NCBI GenBank assembly: GCA_028274825.1
Contig: JAQCMZ010000145.1
Span: forward strand, 1-21,111
Reading direction: 5' to 3'
DNA from: Haloferacaceae archaeon
GTDB lineage: Archaea; Halobacteriota; Halobacteria; Halobacteriales; Haloferacaceae
Length of the DNA: 21,111 nucleotides
In this document: piece by piece, positions 1-7,166 of the stretch
Layout of the letters: the number at the start of each line of letters is the position of its first letter
Position numbering within the stretch: position 1 is the first letter of the stretch
Translations under genes and position numbers: made by a program
The notes under the pieces: generated by a model
Seen by the model: the letters and a program-made list of their open reading frames with translations, nothing else
The model's database searches: none
What the model was told of the DNA's origin: nothing

Positions 1-96
1 TCGGGGAGTCCGGCAGACCTCGACGGACTCGGAGTGACTTTCTTCGTGCTTCCAGCAGTCAACTCCGGTCGAAGCCTGTGAGGATTCGCCGGTCAT
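1..96 (-). CDS. Possible 5' end of a gene running off the left edge
   Basis: Read on the minus strand, an ATG at 96 opens a frame that stays open to the window edge. It gives about 32 residues beginning MTGESSQAST, rich in Ser and Glu as expected of a haloarchaeal protein. The competing reading is on the plus strand: frame 1 is open from the edge to a TGA at 79-81 and would be the last 26 residues of a gene ending in NSGRSL. Both frames have about 65 percent G or C at the third codon position, so composition does not decide between them. I do not recognise either product. Confidence 0.25.
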   Translation of the reverse strand, partial: MTGESSQASTGVDCWKHEESHSESVEVCRTPR

Positions 97-269
97 CGAC
101 TGGGTCCGATTATTGGGTGGTTGCTTGGGGCGGGCAGGCCGCCATCGTCCGAGGAGGCGGAATCGCTCCGTCCCCGGCCTGATTCCTCCCTACAGAATTA
201 GTTGTCTGCCAGTTGAAACTCGTGGGGAGAACTCTCAGCTCGCAGTCGGGCGTGGATTGGGTCCGAGTT

Positions 270-312
270 GTCGGATTCATCCTGCGGCTCAAGCCGCAGG
301 GATTCTCCTTGC
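270..312 (-). mobile_element. IS200/IS605-type end hairpin (remnant)
   Basis: GTCGGATTCATCC (270-282) overlaps a near-perfect hairpin at 281-300, with CCTGCGGCT pairing with AGCCGCAGG across a 2-base loop. It is followed by GGATTCTCCTTG. The arrangement GTCGGATTCATCC, stem, TTCTCCT recurs at 8909-8950 and, inverted, at 21013-21053. In haloarchaeal genomes this arrangement is the right end found just 3' of IS1341-type tnpB genes. That gene would lie on the minus strand to the right, but none is present, so this is a solo end. Confidence 0.6.
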
Positions 313-430
313 TCTTTATAACGTAATTCGCTGATCCTGAGTCTGAGTAGCTCGCTCGGTCATTTCAGAGACTGGTGAGCCCCCCGTCGGCAGGTGTCAT
401 CGTCATGACATGAGCCTTTGCCGCCGCGAC

Positions 431-439
431 AAATTTATT
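431..439 (+). promoter_or_regulatory. TATA-like element, target unclear
   Basis: AAATTTATT is the most AT-rich stretch of the gap. If it is a promoter, transcription would begin near 462. The first downstream ATG (481) opens only 25 codons, and the next (587) opens 48. It may drive a small RNA, a small gene, or nothing. Confidence 0.3.
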
Positions 440-586
440 GACAAAAAGAGTCAGCGAGACGCTTGTTTTCGACAGCGTACATGAATCTGTTCGAAGTAGT
501 CAGTATCAGGCCTTGCATTGCTGACTCTGGTTGTGGGCCAACAAATAGAGTAACATAGTGTGAAGTGAGTTGAGAGGCAGTCAGGG

Positions 587-733
587 ATGACCCAAAGTGA
601 GGCCGCGATTGAACAGCCGGTTCCGTTCGTCGCTCAGTCGGATTGCACTCTCTCTGTGGCCATTCAGAGATACCACTATGTGTTGCTGTTCCCGAAGCCG
701 TGGTATTCGGCTTACAATAAGATCAAACTGTGA
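587..733 (+). CDS. Candidate small protein, 48 aa
   Basis: An ATG-initiated frame of 48 codons begins MTQSEAAIEQPVPFVAQSDC and ends with the aromatic, basic stretch WYSAYNKIKL. The first half looks protein-like and the second half is hydrophobic-aromatic (YHYVLLF). No clear TATA element lies 26 bases upstream; the nearest AT-rich stretch (CATAG, 554-558) is weak. I recognise no family. It lies in a mobile-element-scarred gap and may be chance. Confidence 0.22.
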   Translation: MTQSEAAIEQPVPFVAQSDCTLSVAIQRYHYVLLFPKPWYSAYNKIKL

Positions 734-941
734 TACCAACGCATCTGTGAGCAATCGGGGTAAAGAAGTCTCTACATGCGCGTGTAGTCGCAATTCCGAC
801 AGCGAGCTCACACTGGAGTGATTCTGTGCACACAATCGGAGACCGCCCACGAGTGCAGTTCAACTCACACATCCCGTCGGCTTCTGCTCACAACCCCTCA
901 ATCCACTCTCGCGGAGCCGGTAGCCGGCCGATGGCGAATCG

Positions 942-950
942 CATAAATAG
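942..950 (+). promoter_or_regulatory. ctaA TATA box
   Basis: CATAAATAG is centred 27 bases before the ATG at 973. This matches the spacing of a leaderless haloarchaeal transcript. It lies downstream of the alternative start codons at 826 and 931, which argues against those starts. Confidence 0.65.
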
Positions 951-972
951 CTCCACTTCCCCGGTGAGTGTA

Positions 973-1833
973 ATGACACTCTGTCCGGACTGGCTCACAC
1001 TTCACCGCTTTGCCGGGGTTACGGCGGCCTTGACGATGACGCTCATTTCGCTGGGGGTGTACACCGCGGCGACAGGCTCGGGTCTTGCGTGCCAGGCTCA
1101 GTGGCCGCTGTGTTCGGATCAGCTTATCCCCGCGCTGACGATCAACCCAGACTTCGTCGAGTGGTTCCACCGCGTCTGGGCCATGTTTGTCGGCTTCATG
1201 ATAATCGGGACCGCAGGACTAGCCTGGGTGGGTGACGTCTCCAAGAAGACTCGGCTGGCAGCAGTGGCTGCCGTATTACTGCTGCCGTTACAGGTGTTTT
1301 TCGGCGCAGTCACGGTGACGATCGGCGGCCTCATCCCCGGTGGGTACACGCTCGTGACGCATGCGGCCCATCAATTGATCGCACTGACAATCTTCACGCT
1401 GTTAGGGCTAGTCACGCTGTCGTCTGGCCCTGGTCTCGGTCTCGACGGGATTCGTTGGGCTCTCGGTGTGGCGATAGGGTTGCTTCTCCCCGCGACGCTA
1501 CTCAGCCGGGCGCTCCCACTGCTGACGTATTCGCCGGGTGCGCAGGGCTGGTTTTATCTGTTTGCTCTGTCGGCAGGTGCGGGATTGCTCGGGGCTGCTT
1601 TCTGGTCTGCTCAGCGTGAGGCCTCCCGGGTGTTCCGGGCTTGTCTCGTCGCCCTCGTGGGGCTGTTCGTGACGCTCCTGCTCAGCCGGGATATCGTCCT
1701 CTACACCGCGACCTGGCAGTCAATTCATTTGAGCGTGGTGACCATCACACTCCTGGCGACGATCGCGGCGATGTGGTTCGCACGCACCACCGGAACAATC
1801 CAGCAGCCGACTCCGCCTGTCAGCGGAGACTGA
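973..1833 (+). CDS. ctaA: Heme A synthase CtaA (COX15/CtaA family)
   Basis: This integral membrane enzyme oxidises the C8 methyl of heme O to the formyl group of heme A, the cofactor of aa3-type terminal oxidases. The 286-residue protein has about eight hydrophobic segments. The family signature E-x-x-H-R is present as EWFHR (Glu63, His66), just after a cysteine pair, Cys40 and Cys47, within GLACQAQWPLC. Further possible heme-ligand histidines lie in THAAHQ (130 and 133) and in the last helices (SIHLSVV). The start at 973 is chosen from the TATA box 27 bases upstream and because the protein then begins at a plausible first helix (LHRFAGVTAALTMTLISLGV). No ctaB or oxidase subunit gene is adjacent. 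The downstream gene converges from the other strand, 126 bases away. Confidence 0.88.
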   Translation: MTLCPDWLTLHRFAGVTAALTMTLISLGVYTAATGSGLACQAQWPLCSDQLIPALTINPDFVEWFHRVWAMFVGFMIIGTAGLAWVGDVSKKTRLAAVAAVLLLPLQVFFGAVTVTIGGLIPGGYTLVTHAAHQLIALTIFTLLGLVTLSSGPGLGLDGIRWALGVAIGLLLPATLLSRALPLLTYSPGAQGWFYLFALSAGAGLLGAAFWSAQREASRVFRACLVALVGLFVTLLLSRDIVLYTATWQSIHLSVVTITLLATIAAMWFARTTGTIQQPTPPVSGD

Positions 1834-1959
1834 CACCCCCTCTCGCTTACCCCGGAATCAGGTCTGTTTTTCTCGCGGGCTGCCGGCAGTGCCTGCACGA
1901 GTGTGTAACCGTGCACGTCGTGGACAGAACCCGCTCTCAGAGCAGCCGCTCAGCGACTG

Positions 1960-2436
1960 TCACAGCACGGCAGCCCAGACGAACCCTGCGAGAATCCCAC
2001 CAGTCATGAGTAATTGAGCAATCGACGACCCGAGGAGTGCGCCGACGGTGTACAGTGACCGCCGGGCAGCTGTCCGGGGATCAGCATCAGCCAGCAGTTC
2101 CGCGATGAAGACGACGCCGAACAGTCCGGCGAGAATCCCGACCGGACCAGCCACGAACAGGAGTGCGATCCCAGCGATAGCGGCGACAACTGTGGTGCGG
2201 TTGGATGCTCCAGTCGCCCTCGCAGCGAGGGGTGCGGCAAACTGTTCGAGAACGACGCTGATCCCAGCAATAATCACTAGGCTCCCGAAAAGCAGCACTG
2301 ACAGGCCGGGGCCGGAAACCTGATACAGTATCAACCCACCTCCCGCCAGAAGCCCTGACGGAACCACCGGAACGACGCTCCCGACCACACCACCGCCGAG
2401 TAACGCCAGCGTGACGATGAGGATAATCTCAGCCAT
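1960..2436 (-). CDS. DUF456 family membrane protein
   Basis: A small, very hydrophobic protein of 158 residues with about four or five membrane segments, near residues 3-35, 40-62, 82-112 and 130-157. It is rich in glycine and alanine (LALLGGGVVGSVVP near the start, GPVGILAGLFGVVF in the middle). This Gly-zipper-like composition and length fit the DUF456 family, whose function is unknown to me. The only charged region is a short loop near residues 115-126 (DADPRTAARRS). It lies 94 bases downstream of tmcA on the same strand and could be co-transcribed. I see no strong TATA element before the ATG. Confidence 0.75.
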   Translation of the reverse strand: MAEIILIVTLALLGGGVVGSVVPVVPSGLLAGGGLILYQVSGPGLSVLLFGSLVIIAGISVVLEQFAAPLAARATGASNRTTVVAAIAGIALLFVAGPVGILAGLFGVVFIAELLADADPRTAARRSLYTVGALLGSSIAQLLMTGGILAGFVWAAVL

Positions 2437-2530
2437 GCAGGATATGAGAGATAATGGCAGTTACGTCTCTCGGCTTCAGTCTCGATCAGAGCGAACTCAC
2501 GGAGAGACCGTGATTCTGCTCGCAGCGATT

Positions 2531-4834
2531 TCAGGAGTTTCGAAACCGCTCACGCTCTCTCTTGACGAGCGGGGTCTCAGCGCCGAACCGATCCACGAGG
2601 TCAGTGTATGCCGACCCCAGTGCCCGCTTGCACCTCCCTGTCGATTCGAATCCGAGATTCACCGCGACGACACTCCAGGGCCGTCCCTGGAGGATTTTTG
2701 CGATCAGCAGCCGCTCATCGGCGGCCGTGAGGTCAGTGTCGGTCAACAGCGCCGCCACGGCCAGATCTCGGAACGGCCCGGGGTCAGCCTCGTAGGTTCC
2801 AGGACCGTAAGAGGCCGCGACGACTGCCCGCCAGCCCCGAGCCTCGATCGAGACCGCTGGCGGTGCCTCACACGCTGCGAGTGCATTCCTGACGATCTCG
2901 GGATCCACCTCGCGGAGCGCGTCTGACAGACTCTCTCGGATCCGCTCACGGAAGGCCCTCGTATGACGGGTTGTGAGCGCCTCGCCTCGATCCGACATCG
3001 GGTGCAACATGATCGCCGAGTGTTCGCCACTGGCGTCATTCCGGGTTGTCGAAAGGTGAATGGTTTGATAGCCGTTTCGACGCCAGAACCTGATGAGACG
3101 TGGCGTCGCACCGTACCCTGTCCCCACCCAGTCGGTGTCTGCTGATTCGGTGTGAATCTGGCCGAGAAGATGACTCCCGAGACCACGACACCGGACGGAG
3201 CCGTGAACGGCGATTCGAACGACACGCACCCCGGTCGGCGCCGCCCCGTCAGGGTTGCGCAACTGGCTCGTCAAGAGGTCGGGAATCATGTTGCCGGTGA
3301 TGCGTGAACCCTCGTATATCGACTCTTGCATCGCCTGCGGAAGTCCCCCCTCTCGTGCGAGCAATGCGACAGCAACGACGTGATCGTCCACGACGAGTGC
3401 TCTCACACCGAGATTCGGGGCATCGAGCATCCGAGCGAGATCGTTCGGTTCTGTCTGATAGTGGGCGAGCGCGAGCAGGCCGATTGTCTCGCGAAGCCGG
3501 TGGTCGTTCTCCAGCAGATCTGACGGGTGCAACCGCTGATACTCGACTGTCTCGGGTGCGGCATCGTCAACGGCCAACTCGACAGCCGGAGTCGCGTCTA
3601 AGGCGAATGCTCGAAACGACCACTTCTCGACTGGGTCGTCGTCAGCATATCGGATCGGCTCTGACAGTCGGATGTCAGTCACCTCGAGACGGCTGTCGAT
3701 CAGCCGGTCGCGAAAGCGAATCTCGAATCCGCGGCCGGTCCCCTCGTATCCGTGAACTGTGGTCAGAAACGCGACCGCCCGAGCGTCGAGAAATGACTCC
3801 AACAGATGGACAGGCAGTGCGGCTGCCTCATCGACAATCACCACATCAGGGGCGTCTGGCCGTTCAGCTACAGTCGATGGTGACTCGAACGTGAGTGTCC
3901 CCCCTGTAGTGGTTTCGAGAGTGTACCCGCCCTCGGCGTGACCGTCCTCGCGGTTATCGGCACGGTCATGACCGTCTGGACCTGCCGGTGTCTCTCGCAC
4001 CGTCGCTAGCGACTCGAGGCGAGACAGCGTCTCTTCGGCCCGATCGAACACCTCGCGGGCGCTCGACAGTGAGACGGCAGTGACTGTGATATCGGCTCCG
4101 CGAGCCGCCATCGCCCCGGCAGCCAGTCCTGCGGCGCTGGATTTGCCCCGTCCGCGGTCGGATTCCAGCGTGACAGCGGTGTCGTCCTCGGTGAGGCCGT
4201 CGAGCGCTCTCACCGCACGCGCCTGATCGGCGGTGAGACACTGGTCGTAAACAGTCTCCGGGAGTGACGACCTAGCTGAAAGGCTACTATCCGGAGTGTC
4301 GTGCCGTGTCGATTCAGATGGGCGAGTCGTTCCGCGTGAGTGTATCTCTCCGGCGTCGACGTCGACGACAGCCACTCCACCGTGGGTTCGAAGCGTCTCG
4401 ACCACCCGCTGGCGAAAGCGCCCGGTGACATCCTCGACACTCGCAGGCGGGGCTGTAACTGTCTCGTCGAAATCATCACGCCGGTCGGGCCACTCGTCGA
4501 GATCGGGGACGAGCAAGAACAAAATCCCTCCGCCGTCAACCGCGCCGACCACGCGAGCGAGCACATTCGGCTCGAATCGGTCGTGACAGTCGACAATAAT
4601 CGCTGGCCAAGTCTGTCCCATGAGTTCGTCAGTGTCGGCCGGTCGGACGCATCGGCCTTGAAACTCATCTCGGTCGGAGACGAAGACGCGTTTTTCAGCA
4701 GGAATCTCTATCGTCTCGAGGGCGGTCGCCACTGTTTCGACGCCGCTGTGACGGCTTCCGGACAGCGCGACGAGTCGCCGTTCGTTCGCCCGGCAAGCCT
4801 CCGAATAAAGCGTCTGAACCAGCCCGTCGATCAT
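2531..4834 (-). CDS. tmcA: tRNA/RNA cytidine acetyltransferase TmcA
   Basis: TmcA uses acetyl-CoA and ATP to make N4-acetylcytidine. In E. coli the target is the wobble base of elongator tRNA-Met; archaeal homologues (Kre33/NAT10 relatives) can have wider RNA targets. The 767 residues contain, in order: an N-terminal DUF1726-like domain (about 1-150), an RNA-helicase-like ATPase with Walker A DRGRGKS (Lys231) and Walker B VVIVDEAA (Asp335, Glu336), a GNAT acetyltransferase domain with the acetyl-CoA loop RCRGLGSHLL (about 545-555), the conserved GTGYGATPRLIRFWRRNGY segment, and a C-terminal tRNA-binding-like tail. Length and motifs look intact. Gene order on this strand is DUF7116-like, tmcA, DUF456. 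No clear TATA box precedes the ATG at 4834. Confidence 0.92.
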   Translation of the reverse strand: MIDGLVQTLYSEACRANERRLVALSGSRHSGVETVATALETIEIPAEKRVFVSDRDEFQGRCVRPADTDELMGQTWPAIIVDCHDRFEPNVLARVVGAVDGGGILFLLVPDLDEWPDRRDDFDETVTAPPASVEDVTGRFRQRVVETLRTHGGVAVVDVDAGEIHSRGTTRPSESTRHDTPDSSLSARSSLPETVYDQCLTADQARAVRALDGLTEDDTAVTLESDRGRGKSSAAGLAAGAMAARGADITVTAVSLSSAREVFDRAEETLSRLESLATVRETPAGPDGHDRADNREDGHAEGGYTLETTTGGTLTFESPSTVAERPDAPDVVIVDEAAALPVHLLESFLDARAVAFLTTVHGYEGTGRGFEIRFRDRLIDSRLEVTDIRLSEPIRYADDDPVEKWSFRAFALDATPAVELAVDDAAPETVEYQRLHPSDLLENDHRLRETIGLLALAHYQTEPNDLARMLDAPNLGVRALVVDDHVVAVALLAREGGLPQAMQESIYEGSRITGNMIPDLLTSQLRNPDGAAPTGVRVVRIAVHGSVRCRGLGSHLLGQIHTESADTDWVGTGYGATPRLIRFWRRNGYQTIHLSTTRNDASGEHSAIMLHPMSDRGEALTTRHTRAFRERIRESLSDALREVDPEIVRNALAACEAPPAVSIEARGWRAVVAASYGPGTYEADPGPFRDLAVAALLTDTDLTAADERLLIAKILQGRPWSVVAVNLGFESTGRCKRALGSAYTDLVDRFGAETPLVKRERERFRNS

Positions 4835-5076
4835 CGGCAGAGATACCAGCCGTCACGGGTTGTGTCTTTGCTTTTCTTTCAGACACGTCTCTCAAATTGG
4901 GTCCGTCCTGTCTTCGCTCGACTCGGTGCCGTCTGGGTTGGCTCCGATTAACTCGGCCTCGTTCGGCTCGACTTCTCTTTCCAATCTTCATGTCTCGGGC
5001 TCTCAGAGACTCTCGAATGAGAGTAGATTCAGAATCCCACACAGAGGTGAGCGACTCCTCCGAAGTCTCGGCGGAA

Positions 5077-5415
5077 TCAGGGGCTTCCAGGGACTCCCTG
5101 CATCACGTCAAAATCACTGTCGGAGTCGACACCAATCACGGCCCAATCGTATGGTGGCTTGATCTCGGTGAGATGGGATCGAAGGTTCTCGGCAGTGTCT
5201 TTCCACGTGACGAAACACCGGAGTTGCGGCGTTTTGCCACCGTCTGCGAGAACTGGCTCCGGTTCGGTGGCGTCGTCGGCACACATCGGCGTGACGAGAA
5301 CGCGCCGCCATTTCCGCTCTGCAACAAATTCAGTCTCTGATTCGGAGACGGTGTAGCCCAGTTCCCTGAACACGTCCTTCGCCTCCGAGATCGGTGGCAT
5401 GCTTACAGGTGCCAT
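5077..5415 (-). CDS. Small haloarchaeal protein, DUF7116-like
   Basis: A 112-residue acidic protein with no membrane segment. It has a compact alpha/beta look: SEAKDVFRELGYTV, then FVAERKWRRVLVTPM, then LRCFVTWKDTAENLRSHL and YDWAVIGVDSDSDFDV. I assign it to the haloarchaea-specific DUF7116 group from memory of that pattern; function is unknown. It lies upstream of tmcA on the same strand with a 242-base gap. Two starts are possible, ATG 5415 and ATG 5400. Each has an AT-rich element at the right distance (TAATAAA at 5441-5447 and AAATATTT at 5423-5430), so the start is not settled. Confidence 0.65.
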   Translation of the reverse strand: MAPVSMPPISEAKDVFRELGYTVSESETEFVAERKWRRVLVTPMCADDATEPEPVLADGGKTPQLRCFVTWKDTAENLRSHLTEIKPPYDWAVIGVDSDSDFDVMQGVPGSP

Positions 5416-5440
5416 CTGGCTGAAATATTTCTCTCGTCGC

Positions 5441-5447
5441 TAATAAA
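5441..5447 (-). promoter_or_regulatory. TATA box of the DUF7116-like gene
   Basis: On the minus strand this reads TTTATTA, centred 29 bases before ATG 5415. A second AT-rich block, AAATATTT at 5423-5430, sits about 26 bases before the alternative ATG at 5400. Confidence 0.45.
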
Positions 5448-5657
5448 CCTTCTCACGGTCCGACGCCTCTCGCGACACTGCTGTCGGGGGGTCATCTCAT
5501 CGTGAACGGACCGTAGATTCAGCGTGTGTCCCGCAGTACTCGGCGTTTTCTCAGTAGCCGGCGATCCGACCAGTATTCGTGGACATTATCACACAAATCA
5601 AACGGGAGACGTCAGTGCGAGTGCTCTGGCATACTAGTTGCTACCCTCAGTAATCGA

Positions 5658-5849
5658 ATGGACCACAGAAACGATACGAGGCGACTGCCCTGTGGTCGTT
5701 CAGGACTCTGTGATTGCTGTGCTGACGAGGCTCGACGGTTCTGGAACCAGTTGACCCTGAGGCAGTTCACAACCTGTGGCTCTGTTTTGGGACGGGCTTG
5801 TTATTCGGCTCTGGCTAAGATTCGACATCGGGTTGTCAGCGACTGTTAA
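5658..5849 (+). CDS. Candidate Cys-rich small protein, 63 aa
   Basis: ATG 5658 opens 63 codons ending directly against the stop of the convergent Fe-S carrier gene. The product has seven cysteines, including CGRSGLCDCC near residues 12-21, and is Arg-rich. An AT-rich element, CATACTAG (5630-5637), lies about 25 bases before the ATG, compatible with a leaderless start. Against it: third-position GC is only about half, lower than in the neighbours, and the protein is basic where haloarchaeal proteins are usually acidic. Haloarchaea do encode many small zinc-finger proteins, but the usual CPxCG pairs are absent. The rest of the 434-base gap (5416-5657) shows nothing I can name. Confidence 0.22.
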   Translation: MDHRNDTRRLPCGRSGLCDCCADEARRFWNQLTLRQFTTCGSVLGRACYSALAKIRHRVVSDC

Positions 5850-6221
5850 TCAGGTCCGGAACGACTCGCCACAGCCACACTCGGAGACGACGTTCGGGTT
5901 TTCGACGTGGAATCCTGCCGCCTGCAGTCCTGACTCGTAATTGAGTGTACTCCCATCGACGTAATTCCGGCTGGCTGGATCGACGAACACGCGGAGTCCG
6001 TGGATTTCGATGATCGAATCGTCTTCTTCAGGTTCATTGTCGAATCGCATCCCGTAGGAGAGTCCCGCACAGCCACCTTGCTGCACGAACAACCGAAGGC
6101 CTCCCTCGTCGGTGTCCATCTGCTCGCGCTCCATCAGCGCGAGCGCCTCTTCGGCGGCCTCTGGCGTCACCTCAACCGGGGTTCGGCTTCCGTTGCCCGC
6201 GTCGGCCGAATCTGTGCTCAT
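5850..6221 (-). CDS. A-type iron-sulfur carrier (IscA/ErpA/HesB family)
   Basis: A-type carriers bind and deliver Fe-S clusters to apo-proteins. The 123-residue protein shows the family pattern PEAAEEAL, then LRLFVQQGGCAGLSYGM with the first ligand Cys51, and ends with SECGCGESF carrying Cys115 and Cys117. All three ligands are present. The N-terminus carries a short acidic extension of about 17 residues, usual in haloarchaeal members. An upstream TTG at 6236 is in frame, but the TATA element at 6245-6251 lies 27 bases before ATG 6221, so the ATG is preferred as a leaderless start. It is divergent from the Bat-type regulator. Confidence 0.9.
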   Translation of the reverse strand: MSTDSADAGNGSRTPVEVTPEAAEEALALMEREQMDTDEGGLRLFVQQGGCAGLSYGMRFDNEPEEDDSIIEIHGLRVFVDPASRNYVDGSTLNYESGLQAAGFHVENPNVVSECGCGESFRT

Positions 6222-6244
6222 GTCGTACACTACCAACCCAAACC

Positions 6245-6251
6245 GTATAAT
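6245..6251 (-). promoter_or_regulatory. TATA box of the Fe-S carrier gene
   Basis: On the minus strand ATTATAC is centred 27 bases before ATG 6221. This predicts transcription starting at or within a base or two of the start codon. Confidence 0.65.
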
Positions 6252-6423
6252 CCTGACGCCGTGGTCGCCACACCGTTACCAGTGGTTGGCAATACGACCA
6301 GCATTCATTAACTGAGCCTGCAAGGATACAACGTGAGACGTACGGGTACATGTCCTGGCCCGAAATCCGACACTCGAATCGTTACCAACCGATGAACCCA
6401 CTGCGGTATCACTCTATTCGTCT

Positions 6424-7086
6424 GTGAATACGATTCTTGAAACGTCAGTCCCGCCCGACAGTTTTGCCCTGGGACAGGCGCTCGAATCCGGGTCAGGGGT
6501 GACGATCACCCTGGAGAGAGTCGTTCCGACGGGGGGCCGAGGGATGCCACGGTTTTGGGCGTCCGACGGCGATCTCGACCGGTTTGAGACACAGGTGCGA
6601 GCGGATCCGTCAGTCCAAACACTCCGGCGGGAGCGTCTACTGGATGGAGCCGGCTTGTACTACGCAGAGTGGGCCGACCAGGTGCATAGCCTACTCGCTG
6701 AGATTGCCGCCGAGCGAGGGACGATCCTCTCTGGGGTCTGCACTGATACGCAGTGGACGTTCATTCTCCGGTTTCCCGACCGTGACCGATTGCCGGCGTT
6801 CCGTGACCGCTGTAATCGGGCTGGTATCTGTCTGAGGATCGACCGGATCTTGACGGTTACTGACCCGGCAGCAGCCGAATGCGGGATAACCGGCAAACAA
6901 CGCGAAACACTGTTGACAGCCTACGAGAACGGCTATTTCGAGGTTCCGCGCAATATTACCCAGGAGGAATTAGCCCGGGAATTAGACGTGAAGTCCTCGG
7001 CCGTCTCCGAAACACTCCGCCGTGGAATCGGCGAACTTATTCACGGTGCTCTTGTCGGCGACTCGCCAGCCAATCACCCCCGCTGA
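6424..7086 (+). CDS. Bat-type helix-turn-helix transcriptional regulator
   Basis: A 220-residue protein of the bacterio-opsin-activator-like group common in haloarchaea. The N-terminal part (about 1-150: PPDSFALGQALE, ITLERVVPTGG, DRFETQVRADPSVQTL) matches the BAT-associated GAF/HTH-linked sensory domain. The C-terminal part (about 155-210) is an HTH_10 domain: TGKQRETLLTAYENGYFEVPR, then TQEELARELDVKSSAVSETL with the recognition helix, then RRGIGEL. The start is GTG 6424. It gives the usual N-terminus, and no better ATG lies nearby. I see no clear TATA box 26 bases upstream. The MFS gene begins 80 bases downstream with its own promoter and may be a regulatory target. The ligand and regulon are unknown. 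Confidence 0.85.
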   Translation: MNTILETSVPPDSFALGQALESGSGVTITLERVVPTGGRGMPRFWASDGDLDRFETQVRADPSVQTLRRERLLDGAGLYYAEWADQVHSLLAEIAAERGTILSGVCTDTQWTFILRFPDRDRLPAFRDRCNRAGICLRIDRILTVTDPAAAECGITGKQRETLLTAYENGYFEVPRNITQEELARELDVKSSAVSETLRRGIGELIHGALVGDSPANHPR

Positions 7087-7137
7087 TCGGGGCTTCCACA
7101 GAGGTCTGCACGAGACGCCTCGTGCGGGGGCCAGCGA

Positions 7138-7143
7138 TTTATA
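7138..7143 (+). promoter_or_regulatory. TATA box of the MFS transporter gene
   Basis: TTTATA is centred 26 bases before ATG 7167. This indicates a leaderless transcript and a promoter separate from that of the regulator upstream. Confidence 0.7.
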
Positions 7144-7166
7144 CACTTCCGACCGAATCATCAGTC

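Larger units (their letters stand above)
97..972. other. Long gap before ctaA
   Basis: About 880 bases with no confident gene. It holds an IS200/IS605-like hairpin end (270-312), a TATA-like stretch (431-439), and a weak 48-codon ORF (587-733). The reading frame of ctaA can be extended upstream to 826, but that extension is Ser/His/Arg-rich and does not resemble the family. I treat it as untranslated sequence. Confidence 0.5.

Noticed and set aside
826..972. N-terminal extension of ctaA
   Set aside because: The extra 49 residues do not resemble the family, and the TATA box at 942-950 lies inside them.
3304..3894. Long plus-strand ORF (196 codons) opposite tmcA
   Set aside because: It is Arg/Ser-rich and antisense to the conserved ATPase part of tmcA, the expected shadow of a GC-rich gene.
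6879..7166. N-terminal extension of the MFS transporter overlapping the Bat-type gene
   Set aside because: It is a basic, Arg-rich out-of-frame reading of the HTH domain, and the TATA box at 7138-7143 places the start at 7167.
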